Shown one piece after another: positions 7,261 to 14,475 of a stretch of 14,475 nucleotides of DNA. Source of the DNA: an uncultured Lachnospiraceae bacterium (GTDB taxonomy: Bacteria; Bacillota; Clostridia; Lachnospirales; Lachnospiraceae); NCBI GenBank assembly GCA_934434905.1, contig CAKSAI010000054.1, positions 1 through 14,475 on the forward strand, written 5' to 3'. Each line of letters begins with the position of its first letter. The stretch's first letter is position 1. A program made the position numbers and the translations under genes. Under the pieces are notes generated by a model. The model saw nothing but the letters and a program-made list of their open reading frames with translations, did no database searches and was not told the origin of the DNA.

Positions 7261-7620
7261 CTACTGCTCAGTGTATTCCTGGTGGCGGAGATTATCGAAC
7301 AGTTTCCAGCTCACAGCGTTGATCTTGGCCGGATAGGATTCCATAATATCGCCGGTATAAGTTACTTTTACCATGCTTCCTACCTCTGCGCCGATATCTC
7401 CAAGCTTCTTTATGCCAAAGCTTATCTTATCGCTGCTTTGCAGTTCGTCTTCACCCTCAACTGGTTCTACCAAAACACTGGAATCGTTTATTTCAAGCAC
7501 GGTAGCAACAAAGGAATATTCCACCTTATCCTCTTTCCACACTCCTATCAGAATCGGTACAACGATAACAAGCAGTACAAGCACTGCAATAACTGGTATC
7601 CATAGTTTCTTTTTCATCAT
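7261..7620 (-). CDS. Membrane-anchored DUF3221-like protein, probably the N-terminal part of a broken gene
   Basis: This 119-residue frame has AGGAGG 4 bases before the ATG at 7620 (7 bases before a second ATG at 7617). Residues 3-28 (KKKLWIPVIAVLVLLVIVVP) form a single membrane anchor or uncleaved signal with no lipobox cysteine. Residues 35-105 form a small beta-rich domain (VATVLEINDSSVLVEP, IGAEVGSMVKVTYTGDI, PAKINAVSW) like DUF3221. The stop is TAG, and the same frame continues past it with homologous-looking sequence, so this is probably a nonsense mutation rather than the natural end. A TATAAT at 7649-7644 lies upstream without a clear -35. The gene is divergent from the MATE pseudogene. 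Its function is unknown, and the short product may still be made. Confidence 0.65.
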   Translation of the reverse strand: MMKKKLWIPVIAVLVLLVIVVPILIGVWKEDKVEYSFVATVLEINDSSVLVEPVEGEDELQSSDKISFGIKKLGDIGAEVGSMVKVTYTGDIMESYPAKINAVSWKLFDNLRHQEYTEQ

Positions 7621-7682
7621 AAATCCTCCTAGTATTCATTTATATTATACGATTGAAAAGCCAAAGTTCCCTATAAAAACTA

Positions 7683-7713
7683 TTGACTTTACAAAGATTA
7701 TAGAGTATATAAT
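7683..7713 (+). promoter_or_regulatory. Promoter of the MATE gene with a possible MerR-type long spacer
   Basis: TTGACT (7683-7688) and TATAAT (7708-7713) are 19 bases apart; TATATA at 7706-7711 gives a 17-base alternative. The spacer contains an imperfect dyad, ACTTTAC (7686-7692) and ATAGAGT (7700-7706), where 5 of 7 positions match as inverted repeats. A 19-base spacer holding a dyad is the hallmark of MerR-family-activated promoters, often found before efflux pumps. No MerR gene is in the window. Confidence 0.5.
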
Positions 7714-7753
7714 ATCTTCGTTATATTAAATACGAATGGAGCTGCATAATTTT

Positions 7754-8700
7754 ATGGAAAAAAATCTCACCACCGGCAGCGTATTTAAGAATGTCCTGCA
7801 TTTCTCGCTGCCATATATGTTATCGTTCTTCCTGCAAACGTTATACGGCATGGCCGACCTCTTTATTGTTGGTCAGTTCAACGGTACGGCAAGCATTACC
7901 GCCGTATCCATCGGCTCTCAGGTCATGCATATGCTGACCGTTATGATCGTCGGTCTTGCTATGGGCGCAACGGTTACCATCGGGCGGGCGGTAGGCGAGA
8001 GCCGGAATGACAAGGCCGCAAACGCTGTTGGAAATACTGTCACAATCTTCCTGCTTGGCTCGGCAGCAGTAACCGGGCTGTTTTTGATATTTGTAAAGCC
8101 TATCGTTTCAATTATGTCTACGCCTGCCGAGGCTGTAGATGGTACAATGATTTACCTGACGATCTGCTTTATCGGTGTTCCATTCATCACCGCATACAAT
8201 ATCATCAGTTCGATTTTTCGTGGACTGGGCGACAGCAAAAGCCCTATGTATTTTATCGCCGTAGCGTGCGCCGCGAATATCGCTCTGGACTATCTGTTCA
8301 TCGGTGCGCTTCGGATGGGGCCTGCCGGTGCTGCGCTCGGTACAACGCTATCCCAAACCATCAGCGTTGTTGTGGCACTGACTGCTGCTCTCCGGCGAAA
8401 AACAGGTCTGAAATTGCAGAAAACGGACTTCAAGCCCTGTCGAAGGGTTACTTTGGAATTGTAATGACGGTACTCACGCAATTCTGTGCGCCCGCTATTG
8501 TCGGGATCTTCGAAAATGATACCGCAGTCACTCGCCTGGGCAGCCAATATCTACGCGCCTATGTGTGGGATTGCATCTTTGCAGGCGTTCATTTCTGCTT
8601 CAGCGGATATTTCTGCGCCTGTGAGCTCTCCGTCGTAATCTGCGTGGTCGCCTACATCATTCTGACACGCAAAGTCAATGCCCGATCATTTCCTCAATAA
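7754..8700 (+). pseudogene. MATE family multidrug efflux pump, broken by internal deletions and a frameshift
   Basis: The preferred start is the ATG at 7754 (MEKNLTTGSVFKNVLHFSLP, the usual MATE beginning), with GGAG 12 bases upstream; an ATG at 7736 is in frame but has no ribosome site. The N-terminal six-helix half is intact (QTLYGMADLFIVGQFNG, GLAMGATVTIGRAVGE, RGLGDSKSPMYF, GPAGAALGT) up to a TAA at about 8462-8464. From about 8450 the next frame continues with MATE C-terminal sequence (VLTQFCAPAIVGIFE, YVWDCIFAGVHFCFSGYF, then LSVVICVVAYIILTRK). About 320 residues remain of the usual 440-450. The losses fall at two points: between RRVT and FGIVMTV, with a frame change, and between YFCAC and LSVVI. 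The last bases overlap the convergent spoIVB end. No functional transporter is expected. Confidence 0.85.
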
Positions 8701-9949
8701 AGATCCCATACCCCTTGGTAGGATCCTGGACAAAGACATGTGTGACGGCTCCCACAAGCTTGTCATCCTGAATGATCGGCGAACCGCTCATTCCCTGGAC
8801 AATGCCTCCGGTAAGCTTGATCAGTTCCGGGTCCGTCACCTGGAACTGAATCCCCTTATTGACGCTTTCACTGTTATAATCCATAGAGGTGATCTTAATA
8901 TCGTAGGCGCGCCGCTCCCCGGAGACACAACTTATGATCTGTGCCGCGCCGATCTTAAGCTCCTGCTTCAAGCCGACATCCACAAATTCCGCGTCCACAA
9001 GGCTCTTCGGGACCTGCTTTAGGACACCGTAAATACCAGTCTCGGAATTGCCGGACACTGTTCCCATACAATATTTCTCATGATAGTCTATAACACCTGA
9101 CAGTTCCCCCGGCTTTCCCTTCTCTCCCCTGGTGATGCCAACGATCTTCGTCTCATAGAGAAGTCCCTCCCCCAGATGTATGGAAGTACCGGTATCCGCG
9201 TCACTGACCGGATGCCCCAGGGCACCATAGTGAAGATCTGTCGTATAGTAGGTCATAGTACCCACTCCGGCCATATCATCCCGTACCCACACACCGATCT
9301 TGTATTCCTCTTCCCCTGTTTTCACCGGGGTAACACGAATCTGGGTATATGCGCCATCCCGCAGAAGTCCCAGCACAATATCCTGGCTGCCATAACGGTT
9401 TACTTTCTCTACCAGCTCCTCCTTGGTGGTAACTACCTCGTCATTGACCGTCTTGATATAATCACCGCTTTTTATGAGATGATAAGCCGGCTCGTAATTC
9501 ATACCATCCATCCCTGCGACTGCTCCCGTTCCGATAGCCAGAATCCCGTCTGTCTTCACATAGATTCCGATGGGGATCCCTCCGGGCGCAGCCATCTCCT
9601 CGTTTACCACCTCCACGGAGACCTCTTTTAGGGAAAATATACCGAAAAGCTTACAGACTATGGAGAAGCTCCCCTCCGCTTCGGACTGCAGGGTAAAGGA
9701 CTCGTTCATGTTAATATGAACCTGACTTTTGTCCAGCGTAGGGCTCTGGTTGGTAAATACAGGAAGTCCCTCGTCCGACACCTCTCCGGTCACCGGAACC
9801 CTCAGATCGAAGCTTTCCTCACGCCCCGCCACGATCCGTATCTTGTCCGGGATGGACTCCATCAACAAAAAATAGGAAAAAATGCAAATAGAAACCAGCC
9901 CTGCCGGCATCAGCCATCTGCATTTTCTTTGAAATCTTTGATAACGCAT
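8675..9949 (-). CDS. spoIVB: SpoIVB sporulation signalling serine protease
   Basis: SpoIVB is made in the forespore and secreted into the space between the spore membranes. There it cleaves SpoIVFA to release processing of pro-sigma-K in the mother cell. The 424-residue protein starts at the ATG at 9949, with AAAGGA and GAAGG upstream. Residues 12-30 form a membrane anchor. A PDZ domain follows at about 122-210 (GIPIGIYVKTDGILAIGTG, IKSGDYIKTVNDE). The S55 peptidase domain spans about 220-424, with His246 in LGHPVSD, Asp373 in VTDPEL and Ser388 in QGMSGSPI, the expected catalytic residues. Length matches the family. It is downstream of recN by about 100 bases and has its own sigma-G-like promoter. 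The 3' end overlaps the tail of the MATE pseudogene by 26 bases. Confidence 0.96.
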   Translation of the reverse strand: MRYQRFQRKCRWLMPAGLVSICIFSYFLLMESIPDKIRIVAGREESFDLRVPVTGEVSDEGLPVFTNQSPTLDKSQVHINMNESFTLQSEAEGSFSIVCKLFGIFSLKEVSVEVVNEEMAAPGGIPIGIYVKTDGILAIGTGAVAGMDGMNYEPAYHLIKSGDYIKTVNDEVVTTKEELVEKVNRYGSQDIVLGLLRDGAYTQIRVTPVKTGEEEYKIGVWVRDDMAGVGTMTYYTTDLHYGALGHPVSDADTGTSIHLGEGLLYETKIVGITRGEKGKPGELSGVIDYHEKYCMGTVSGNSETGIYGVLKQVPKSLVDAEFVDVGLKQELKIGAAQIISCVSGERRAYDIKITSMDYNSESVNKGIQFQVTDPELIKLTGGIVQGMSGSPIIQDDKLVGAVTHVFVQDPTKGYGIFIEEMIGH

Positions 9950-9978
9950 ACCTTCACATTCCTTTCTGTTTCACAGTC

Positions 9979-10008
9979 TAGTATGTGAAGATATATTGTT
10001 TTAATTCA
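9979..10008 (-). promoter_or_regulatory. Sigma-G (forespore) type promoter of spoIVB
   Basis: On the minus strand TGAATT (10008-10003) and CATACTA (9985-9979) are separated by exactly 17 bases. The Bacillus sigma-G consensus is about TGAATA and CATACTA with 17-18 bases between, so the match is nearly perfect. It gives a leader of about 20-25 bases before the spoIVB ATG. Forespore expression of spoIVB is established in Bacillus subtilis; applying it here is inference from the sequence match. Confidence 0.7.
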
Positions 10009-10052
10009 GCCAGACCAATATCAGTCCGATAAATCGTGCTCACTGAATTATT

Positions 10053-11732
10053 TCATTTCCCCTTCACCGCCAGCGCCAACGCACGCATCTCTTTCGCGCT
10101 CTCCCGCACCGTATCGGTCACCTTCACGCCGCCGATCATACGGGACAGCTCCGCGATGCTCTCCGCTTCGTCAAGCCTGTGTATGGTAGAGATTGTGGCA
10201 TTATTTATCACAGATTTTTCAATCAGATAATGATGATCCGCCATGGCTGCGATCTGCGGCAGGTGCGTGATGCAGATGACCTGATGATTCTTCCCGATGA
10301 CGTTCATCTTCTCCGCTACCATCTGGGCGGTACGCCCGCTGATTCCCGCATCGATCTCGTCAAAGATCATGGTCTCGATCATATCGTTCTCCGCCAGGAT
10401 GGTCTTTAATGCCAGCATGATCCGGGACAATTCACCGCCGGAAGCCACCTTGGAGAGCGGCTTCACCGGCTCACCCGGATTGGTGGAGATCATGAATTCC
10501 GGCTCATCGATGCCGACCTGCGTATATTCCGGCGTCCGTGTAAATTCCACACGGAAAACAACATCCAGGAAATTCAGTTCGGAAAGAGCCACTGTCACCT
10601 GATCCGCCAACTGCCCGGCCTTTTCTTTCCGAATAGCAGACACCTCCCGGCTGATCTTCTCAAGGGCGGCCTCAGCAGCTTTTTGCTGTTCTTCCAGGTT
10701 CTTAAGATATTCTTCGTAATTCTTTAGCGTTTCATACCGCTGTTCCTTCTGTTCCTTTTGTGCCAGGATCTTATCGATGCCGTCACCATACTTGGCCTTT
10801 AAACGATTGATCTCGTCCAGGCGACGTTCCACCTGAGCAAAATCCTCCTCCGAAAACTCTGCGTCAGACAGATATCCTGCCAGCTCCCGATTAAAATCAT
10901 TGAGCAGGTTGTCCACATCCTCCAACTGCGCAACCATATTCTCCAGCGCGCTGTCATAGTCTGTCACAGCCGAAAGCTCCCGCAGCGCCCGGCCAATCTG
11001 CCCATCGGCACCGCCGATGCTGCCCGCTGTCAGCTCATGAGCCTTGCCTGCCGCCTCTAAGATCTTCTGCCCATGGGACATGCGTCGGTATTCCTCCTCC
11101 AGCTCCTCGTCTTCACCAAGCCTTAAAGCCGCGTCTGTGATCTCCTGGATCTCATATTCCAGAAAGGAGAGCTCTCTGGCACGCTGGCTCTCATCCGTCA
11201 CAGCGTTCTCCATCTCCTTTTTCAGCTTCTGATAGGTCTGATAACAATCGGCCAGTTCTTCCTTCTTCCCCTTTAACTCGTCCTTGGCATAGCTGTCCAG
11301 AATCTCCAGATGCCTGCGCTTATGGAGCAGTGACTCGTGTTCATGCTGTCCATGGATATCAATGAGCACTGCCGCAACCTCCCGCATACGGGAAGCCGGA
11401 ACACTCTCGGAATTGATCCGCCCGACGCTCCTCTGCGCTGTGATCTTCCGGGACATGATGATCTGTCCATCCTCCGGAATCACATCCAGCGCAAGAAGCT
11501 GCTGCCGCTGATAATCATTCTCTATGCCAAATACCAGCTCCACCAGCGCATACTCCGCGTTCTCCCGGAGCATTTCCTTTGGTACCTTCTCCCCAAGCGC
11601 AAGATTCAATGAGCCAATGATGATGGATTTACCCGCTCCGGTCTCGCCGGACAGAATATTCAGACCATTTCCAAATTCAACCTCTGTCTCCTCGATCAGC
11701 GCAAGATTCTTCACGTGCAGACTAAGTAACAT
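10053..11732 (-). CDS. recN: RecN, DNA double-strand-break repair ATPase
   Basis: RecN is a cytoplasmic SMC-like ATPase that gathers at DNA breaks and prepares ends for recombination. The open frame extends to 11813, but the family start is the ATG at 11732 (MLLSLHVKNLALIEE), with GGGGGAAAGG just upstream, giving 559 residues. The Walker A motif is GETGAGKS (29-36). A long charged coiled-coil region occupies about 150-370 (LEEEYRR, RLKAKYGD, LEEQQKAAEAALEK). The ABC signature ASGGELSRIMLALK starts near 430, Walker B is MIFDEIDAG with Asp458/Glu459, and the H-loop is ITHLPQIA with His490. It lies 14 bases downstream of argR, in the same operon as in many Firmicutes. Confidence 0.97.
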   Translation of the reverse strand: MLLSLHVKNLALIEETEVEFGNGLNILSGETGAGKSIIIGSLNLALGEKVPKEMLRENAEYALVELVFGIENDYQRQQLLALDVIPEDGQIIMSRKITAQRSVGRINSESVPASRMREVAAVLIDIHGQHEHESLLHKRRHLEILDSYAKDELKGKKEELADCYQTYQKLKKEMENAVTDESQRARELSFLEYEIQEITDAALRLGEDEELEEEYRRMSHGQKILEAAGKAHELTAGSIGGADGQIGRALRELSAVTDYDSALENMVAQLEDVDNLLNDFNRELAGYLSDAEFSEEDFAQVERRLDEINRLKAKYGDGIDKILAQKEQKEQRYETLKNYEEYLKNLEEQQKAAEAALEKISREVSAIRKEKAGQLADQVTVALSELNFLDVVFRVEFTRTPEYTQVGIDEPEFMISTNPGEPVKPLSKVASGGELSRIMLALKTILAENDMIETMIFDEIDAGISGRTAQMVAEKMNVIGKNHQVICITHLPQIAAMADHHYLIEKSVINNATISTIHRLDEAESIAELSRMIGGVKVTDTVRESAKEMRALALAVKGK

Positions 11733-11746
11733 TGCCTTTCCCCCTT

Positions 11747-12193
11747 TTACTCCAATATCCGTCGAAGCCTCTCCATCAATGCCACCGTATCCTCCACGGT
11801 ACGCACTGCACACATGATGGTATCGTCTCCGGCAATACTGCCTACAATCTCATGACAATCGATATGATCCAGCGCCGCTGCCACCGCCATAGCCATACCG
11901 GACACCGTCTTGATTACCAGGATATTCTGTGCCATATCCATGGACACAAAGCCATCCCGCAGCACCCTGATATACTTCTCCGTCATATCAGGAGCCTTCT
12001 CGCTTAAGACCGCATACTTCTGCCGTCCACCCTTAGTCACCTTGGTGAGATGAAGCTGCCGGATATCACGGGACACTGTGGCCTGGGTCACTGAAAACCC
12101 TTCCCTCAGAAGATGCTCGGATAACTCCTCCTGTGTCTCAATGTCGTATTTTTTTACCAATTCCAATATCTTTGCTTGTCTTCCCGATTTCAT
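11747..12193 (-). CDS. argR: ArgR, arginine repressor
   Basis: ArgR is a hexameric DNA-binding protein that senses arginine and controls arginine synthesis and catabolism genes. I choose the ATG at 12193, giving 148 residues, with GGGAG about 10 bases upstream. A TTG at 12202 is in frame but sits too close to that site. The N-terminal winged helix (1-70) has the family signature SVTQATVSRDIRQLHLTKV at 34-52. The C-terminal oligomerisation and arginine-binding domain (80-148) has GSIAGDDTIMCAVRT (118-132), including the conserved GDDT. It begins 5 bases after the nadK stop and precedes recN, a conserved Firmicutes arrangement. Confidence 0.96.
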   Translation of the reverse strand: MKSGRQAKILELVKKYDIETQEELSEHLLREGFSVTQATVSRDIRQLHLTKVTKGGRQKYAVLSEKAPDMTEKYIRVLRDGFVSMDMAQNILVIKTVSGMAMAVAAALDHIDCHEIVGSIAGDDTIMCAVRTVEDTVALMERLRRILE

Positions 12194-12198
12194 AGTAC

Positions 12199-13053
12199 TC
12201 AATCTCCCTGCATTTTTTTACGTAAAATTTCCAAAAAGCTCAGTTTATTCAGCTTTAGAATCCGTGTGTGCATTTTTGACCGCTGCACAACGATCCTGTC
12301 TCCAACTCCCAGCCGAAAGATCTGATCTCCGTCAAAGCTCACTTCCGCTTCCTCGTCAATCTCCGTGCGGCGGGAAGCGATCTCCACCGCAATCTCATCC
12401 TCCGCATCCAGCACAATGCTCTTCGCATTCAGAGAATGGGGGCTGATGGGTGTAACCAGCAGAAGTTCCGCCCTTGGCTCCACGATGGGACCGCCCGCCG
12501 ACATACTGTAGGCTGTGGAACCGGTAGGCGTTGCCAAAATGATTCCATCTGCACTGTATGTATATAGATATTCTCCGTTCACGTAGATAACCAGGTTCAG
12601 CATCTGGGAAAAACCGGATCGGTGGATCACAATATCATTCAGCGCAAGACAGGACGGACTACTCTGCCCGCCAGCCACACAGTAACCGGTCAGCATCATC
12701 CGCTCCTCCACCATATAGTTGTCCTGCATCAGACTGTCAATCGCCGGAAAGACGCTGTCGCGATCCAGCTCACACAGATAACCCACATGTCCCTGGTTGA
12801 TGCCAAGCACCGGGATCTGACGTTCCACCAGATCTCTGGCTGCCCGGATCAGTGTTCCATCACCACCCACGCAAAGGACACACTCTGCCTCAGGCGGAAT
12901 TGCTTCTGCTGCGCCGCGCAAGTCCTGCTCTCCGCCAACGTTCCCGCTATGCGCACAGTTCCCGCCCTTTTTCTGTATATAAGCTTCGATCTGTCCGGTG
13001 AGCCTGCGCCCCTCATCCTTCTGTTCATTGGTTATAATATAAAAATGTTTCAT
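12199..13053 (-). CDS. nadK: NAD kinase
   Basis: The enzyme phosphorylates NAD to NADP in the cytoplasm, using ATP or polyphosphate. The 284-residue product has the NAD kinase motifs in order: GGDGT (63-67, with catalytic Asp65), GINQGHVGYL (84-93), ALNDIVIHR (137-145), SADGIILATPTGSTAYS (167-183) and GGPIVEP (187-193). A late SFDGD matches the usual C-terminal pattern. The start ATG at 13053 overlaps the tlyA stop by four bases (ATGA), which indicates translational coupling. The tlyA-nadK-argR order is typical of Clostridia. Confidence 0.96.
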   Translation of the reverse strand: MKHFYIITNEQKDEGRRLTGQIEAYIQKKGGNCAHSGNVGGEQDLRGAAEAIPPEAECVLCVGGDGTLIRAARDLVERQIPVLGINQGHVGYLCELDRDSVFPAIDSLMQDNYMVEERMMLTGYCVAGGQSSPSCLALNDIVIHRSGFSQMLNLVIYVNGEYLYTYSADGIILATPTGSTAYSMSAGGPIVEPRAELLLVTPISPHSLNAKSIVLDAEDEIAVEIASRRTEIDEEAEVSFDGDQIFRLGVGDRIVVQRSKMHTRILKLNKLSFLEILRKKMQGD

Positions 13054-13856
13054 GCCTTGTCCAGTGCTTCATGCGCCTGTGCTACCACAGCGTCAATGTC
13101 CACCTTCTCCTCCTGACTCCCATTACTTCCTTTCTGCAGGTATACCAGATACTCGATATTTCCTTCCGGTCCCTTGATCGGCGAAAACTCCAGATTCTTC
13201 ACCGTAAATCCAAGCTCCCGGCTAAAGGACAGCACCCGCTCGATAACCTCCCGGTGTACTGCCGGATCACGGACAACGCCCTTCTTGCCAACCTTCTCCC
13301 GTCCAGCCTCGAACTGTGGCTTGATCAGGCACACCATCTCTCCGCTTTCGGAAAGGAGCTCCTTTGCCGGCCCCAGAACCTTCGTCAGAGAGATAAAGGA
13401 TACATCCACCGATGCAAAATCCAGCACATCCGCGATATCCTCCGGCGTTACATAGCGGATGTTGGTCTTCTCCATACAGACTACCCGCGCATCCTGCCTT
13501 AGCTTCCAGGCAAACTGTCCATAGCCCACATCTACTGCGTAGACCTTCTTAGCGCCGTTTTGCAGCATGCAGTCGGTAAATCCGCCCGTGGAAGCTCCGA
13601 TATCCATGCAGATCTTCCCCTCCAGGGAAATCCCGAAATTCTTCATGGCTTTCTCCAGCTTCAATCCCCCACGGCTCACATAACGCAGGGTATTTCCGCG
13701 TATCTCAATGGGCGCATCCTCAGCAAAGGTTGCCCCTGCCTTGTCCTCACGCTGACCATCCACGAAAACGATTCCCTCCATGATCATGGCTTTTGCCTTC
13801 TCACGTGAGGGCGCCAGATTCTTCTGCACCAATAAAACATCCAGTCGTTCCTTCAT
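13050..13856 (-). CDS. tlyA: TlyA family S4/FtsJ-type rRNA methyltransferase (hemolysin A family)
   Basis: TlyA homologues are S-adenosylmethionine-dependent methyltransferases; in mycobacteria they add 2'-O-methyl groups to rRNA. Whether this protein does so is inferred. I take the ATG at 13856 (268 residues). A GTG at 13859 directly before it, overlapping the dxs TAG, is an alternative. The N-terminal S4 RNA-binding domain (2-60) has RLDVLLVQKNLAPSREKAKA. The methyltransferase domain follows, with SRGGLKLEKA (61-70), the cofactor loop DIGASTGGFTD (85-95), AVDVGYGQ (107-114), and LIKPQFEAGR (177-186) followed by GVVRDP. No strong ribosome site precedes the start, so translation is probably coupled to dxs. 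Confidence 0.93.
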   Translation of the reverse strand: MKERLDVLLVQKNLAPSREKAKAMIMEGIVFVDGQREDKAGATFAEDAPIEIRGNTLRYVSRGGLKLEKAMKNFGISLEGKICMDIGASTGGFTDCMLQNGAKKVYAVDVGYGQFAWKLRQDARVVCMEKTNIRYVTPEDIADVLDFASVDVSFISLTKVLGPAKELLSESGEMVCLIKPQFEAGREKVGKKGVVRDPAVHREVIERVLSFSRELGFTVKNLEFSPIKGPEGNIEYLVYLQKGSNGSQEEKVDIDAVVAQAHEALDKA

Positions 13857-13858
13857 CA

Positions 13859-14475
13859 CTACAGCCCGGTATACTCCGCCGTCACCTTGCTGACGACGGA
13901 ATCTGCATCGATACCGGTTTCCTTTCTCAAAATATCAACATTACCATGCTCCACGTACTCATCCGGGAGCGCAATATTTAAGATCCTGCTCTTACTGTCA
14001 CATTGATTCAATAATTGTACCACATGCTCTCCAAAACCGCCGCTTGCCACGTTTTCTTCCATAGTTACGATCAGCCTGTGCTTCGCCGGAAGCGACAGCA
14101 GCAGTTCCTGATCCAACGGTTTTACGAAGCGGGCGTTGACAAGGGTACAGGAATAACCAGCCTCCTTCAGCCGCTCCCGAACCTCCTTCGCAGTCTTCAC
14201 CATACTTCCCACGGCCACCAGCGCAATGTCCACCTCCTCATAGAGAACCTCGCTCTTTCCAAGGCGGATCTCCTGGCGGAATTCCTTTAAGCCGTCATAA
14301 GCCTCTCCCCTGGGATAACGCACCGCAATGGGATGCCCGAAGTTTACCGCAAATTTAATCATATCGGAAAGCTCCCACTTATTCTTGGGGGCTAATATCG
14401 TCATATTTGGAATGGTGGACAGATAAGACAGATCAAAGATTCCCTGATGCGTCTCCCCATCGCTCCCCACAAGAC
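13859..14475 (-). CDS. dxs: 1-deoxy-D-xylulose-5-phosphate synthase, C-terminal part
   Basis: DXS joins pyruvate and glyceraldehyde 3-phosphate with thiamine diphosphate, the first step of the MEP isoprenoid pathway. The frame enters at the right edge and ends with the TAG at 13861-13859, so only about 205 of some 620 residues are present. The visible part starts in the pyrimidine-binding domain: GSDGETHQGIFDLSYL, then IPNMTILAPKNKWEL, then RYPRGEAY. The transketolase C-terminal domain follows, with VNARFVKPLD, TMEENVASGGFG and LPDEYVEHG, all DXS hallmarks. The stop overlaps the tlyA start region (TAGTGATG). dxs heads the operon in related genomes; its promoter lies outside the window. Confidence 0.96.
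   Translation of the reverse strand, partial: LVGSDGETHQGIFDLSYLSTIPNMTILAPKNKWELSDMIKFAVNFGHPIAVRYPRGEAYDGLKEFRQEIRLGKSEVLYEEVDIALVAVGSMVKTAKEVRERLKEAGYSCTLVNARFVKPLDQELLLSLPAKHRLIVTMEENVASGGFGEHVVQLLNQCDSKSRILNIALPDEYVEHGNVDILRKETGIDADSVVSKVTAEYTGL

Noticed and set aside
8290..8547. 85-codon minus-strand frame inside the MATE pseudogene
   Set aside because: It is antisense to conserved MATE sequence and has no ribosome site or recognisable domain.
1..14475. CRISPR arrays, tRNA/rRNA genes, transposases, integrases or toxin-antitoxin pairs
   Set aside because: No regularly spaced repeats, cloverleaf-like segments or matching protein motifs were seen on either strand.

Overview
The window looks like a chromosomal segment of a spore-forming, anaerobic gut-type Clostridia, most likely a Lachnospiraceae. 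The evidence is the gene order dxs-tlyA-nadK-argR-recN-spoIVB (minus strand), with spo0A further along the same strand. A DUF5688-type protein, a family I associate with Lachnospiraceae, and a secreted dockerin protein support this. The assignment comes from family recognition by eye, not from a search.

Right half (14475 down to 8675, all minus strand): a compact housekeeping and sporulation cluster. It contains the 3' part of dxs (isoprenoid precursor synthesis), a TlyA-type S4/FtsJ methyltransferase, NAD kinase, the arginine repressor ArgR, the DNA-repair ATPase RecN, and the sporulation signalling protease SpoIVB. Gaps and overlaps from dxs to recN are -4 to about 14 bases, which indicates one operon. 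spoIVB stands apart by about 100 bases and has what looks like its own forespore (sigma-G type) promoter.

Middle (8700 down to 3756): an accessory block of about 5 kb between spoIVB and spo0A, which are neighbours in many Clostridia. It holds a MATE efflux gene broken by internal deletions and a frameshift (+). A divergent DUF3221-like gene follows, broken by an in-frame TAG and a further deletion/frameshift (-). The third gene encodes a 933-residue secreted protein with two tandem beta-rich modules, a third related region, an InlB/Flg_new-like repeat and a type I dockerin (-).

Left part (3755 down to 1): spo0A (-), with a good sigma-A promoter and three exact Spo0A boxes upstream. Convergent to it is a DUF5688 gene (+), and a bidirectional hairpin terminator lies between the two. 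Divergent from DUF5688 is the N-terminal 454 residues of a GH2 glycosidase (-), which runs off the left edge.

The most interesting regulatory signal is a 27-bp element with 25 of 27 bases identical in its two copies. Each copy lies exactly 26 bp upstream of a TATAAT, one before the GH2 gene and one before the dockerin gene 5.3 kb away. Both promoters have a poor -35, so the two glycan-related genes are probably controlled by one activator. I see no clear new defence or mobile system, no tRNA or rRNA, and no CRISPR array.
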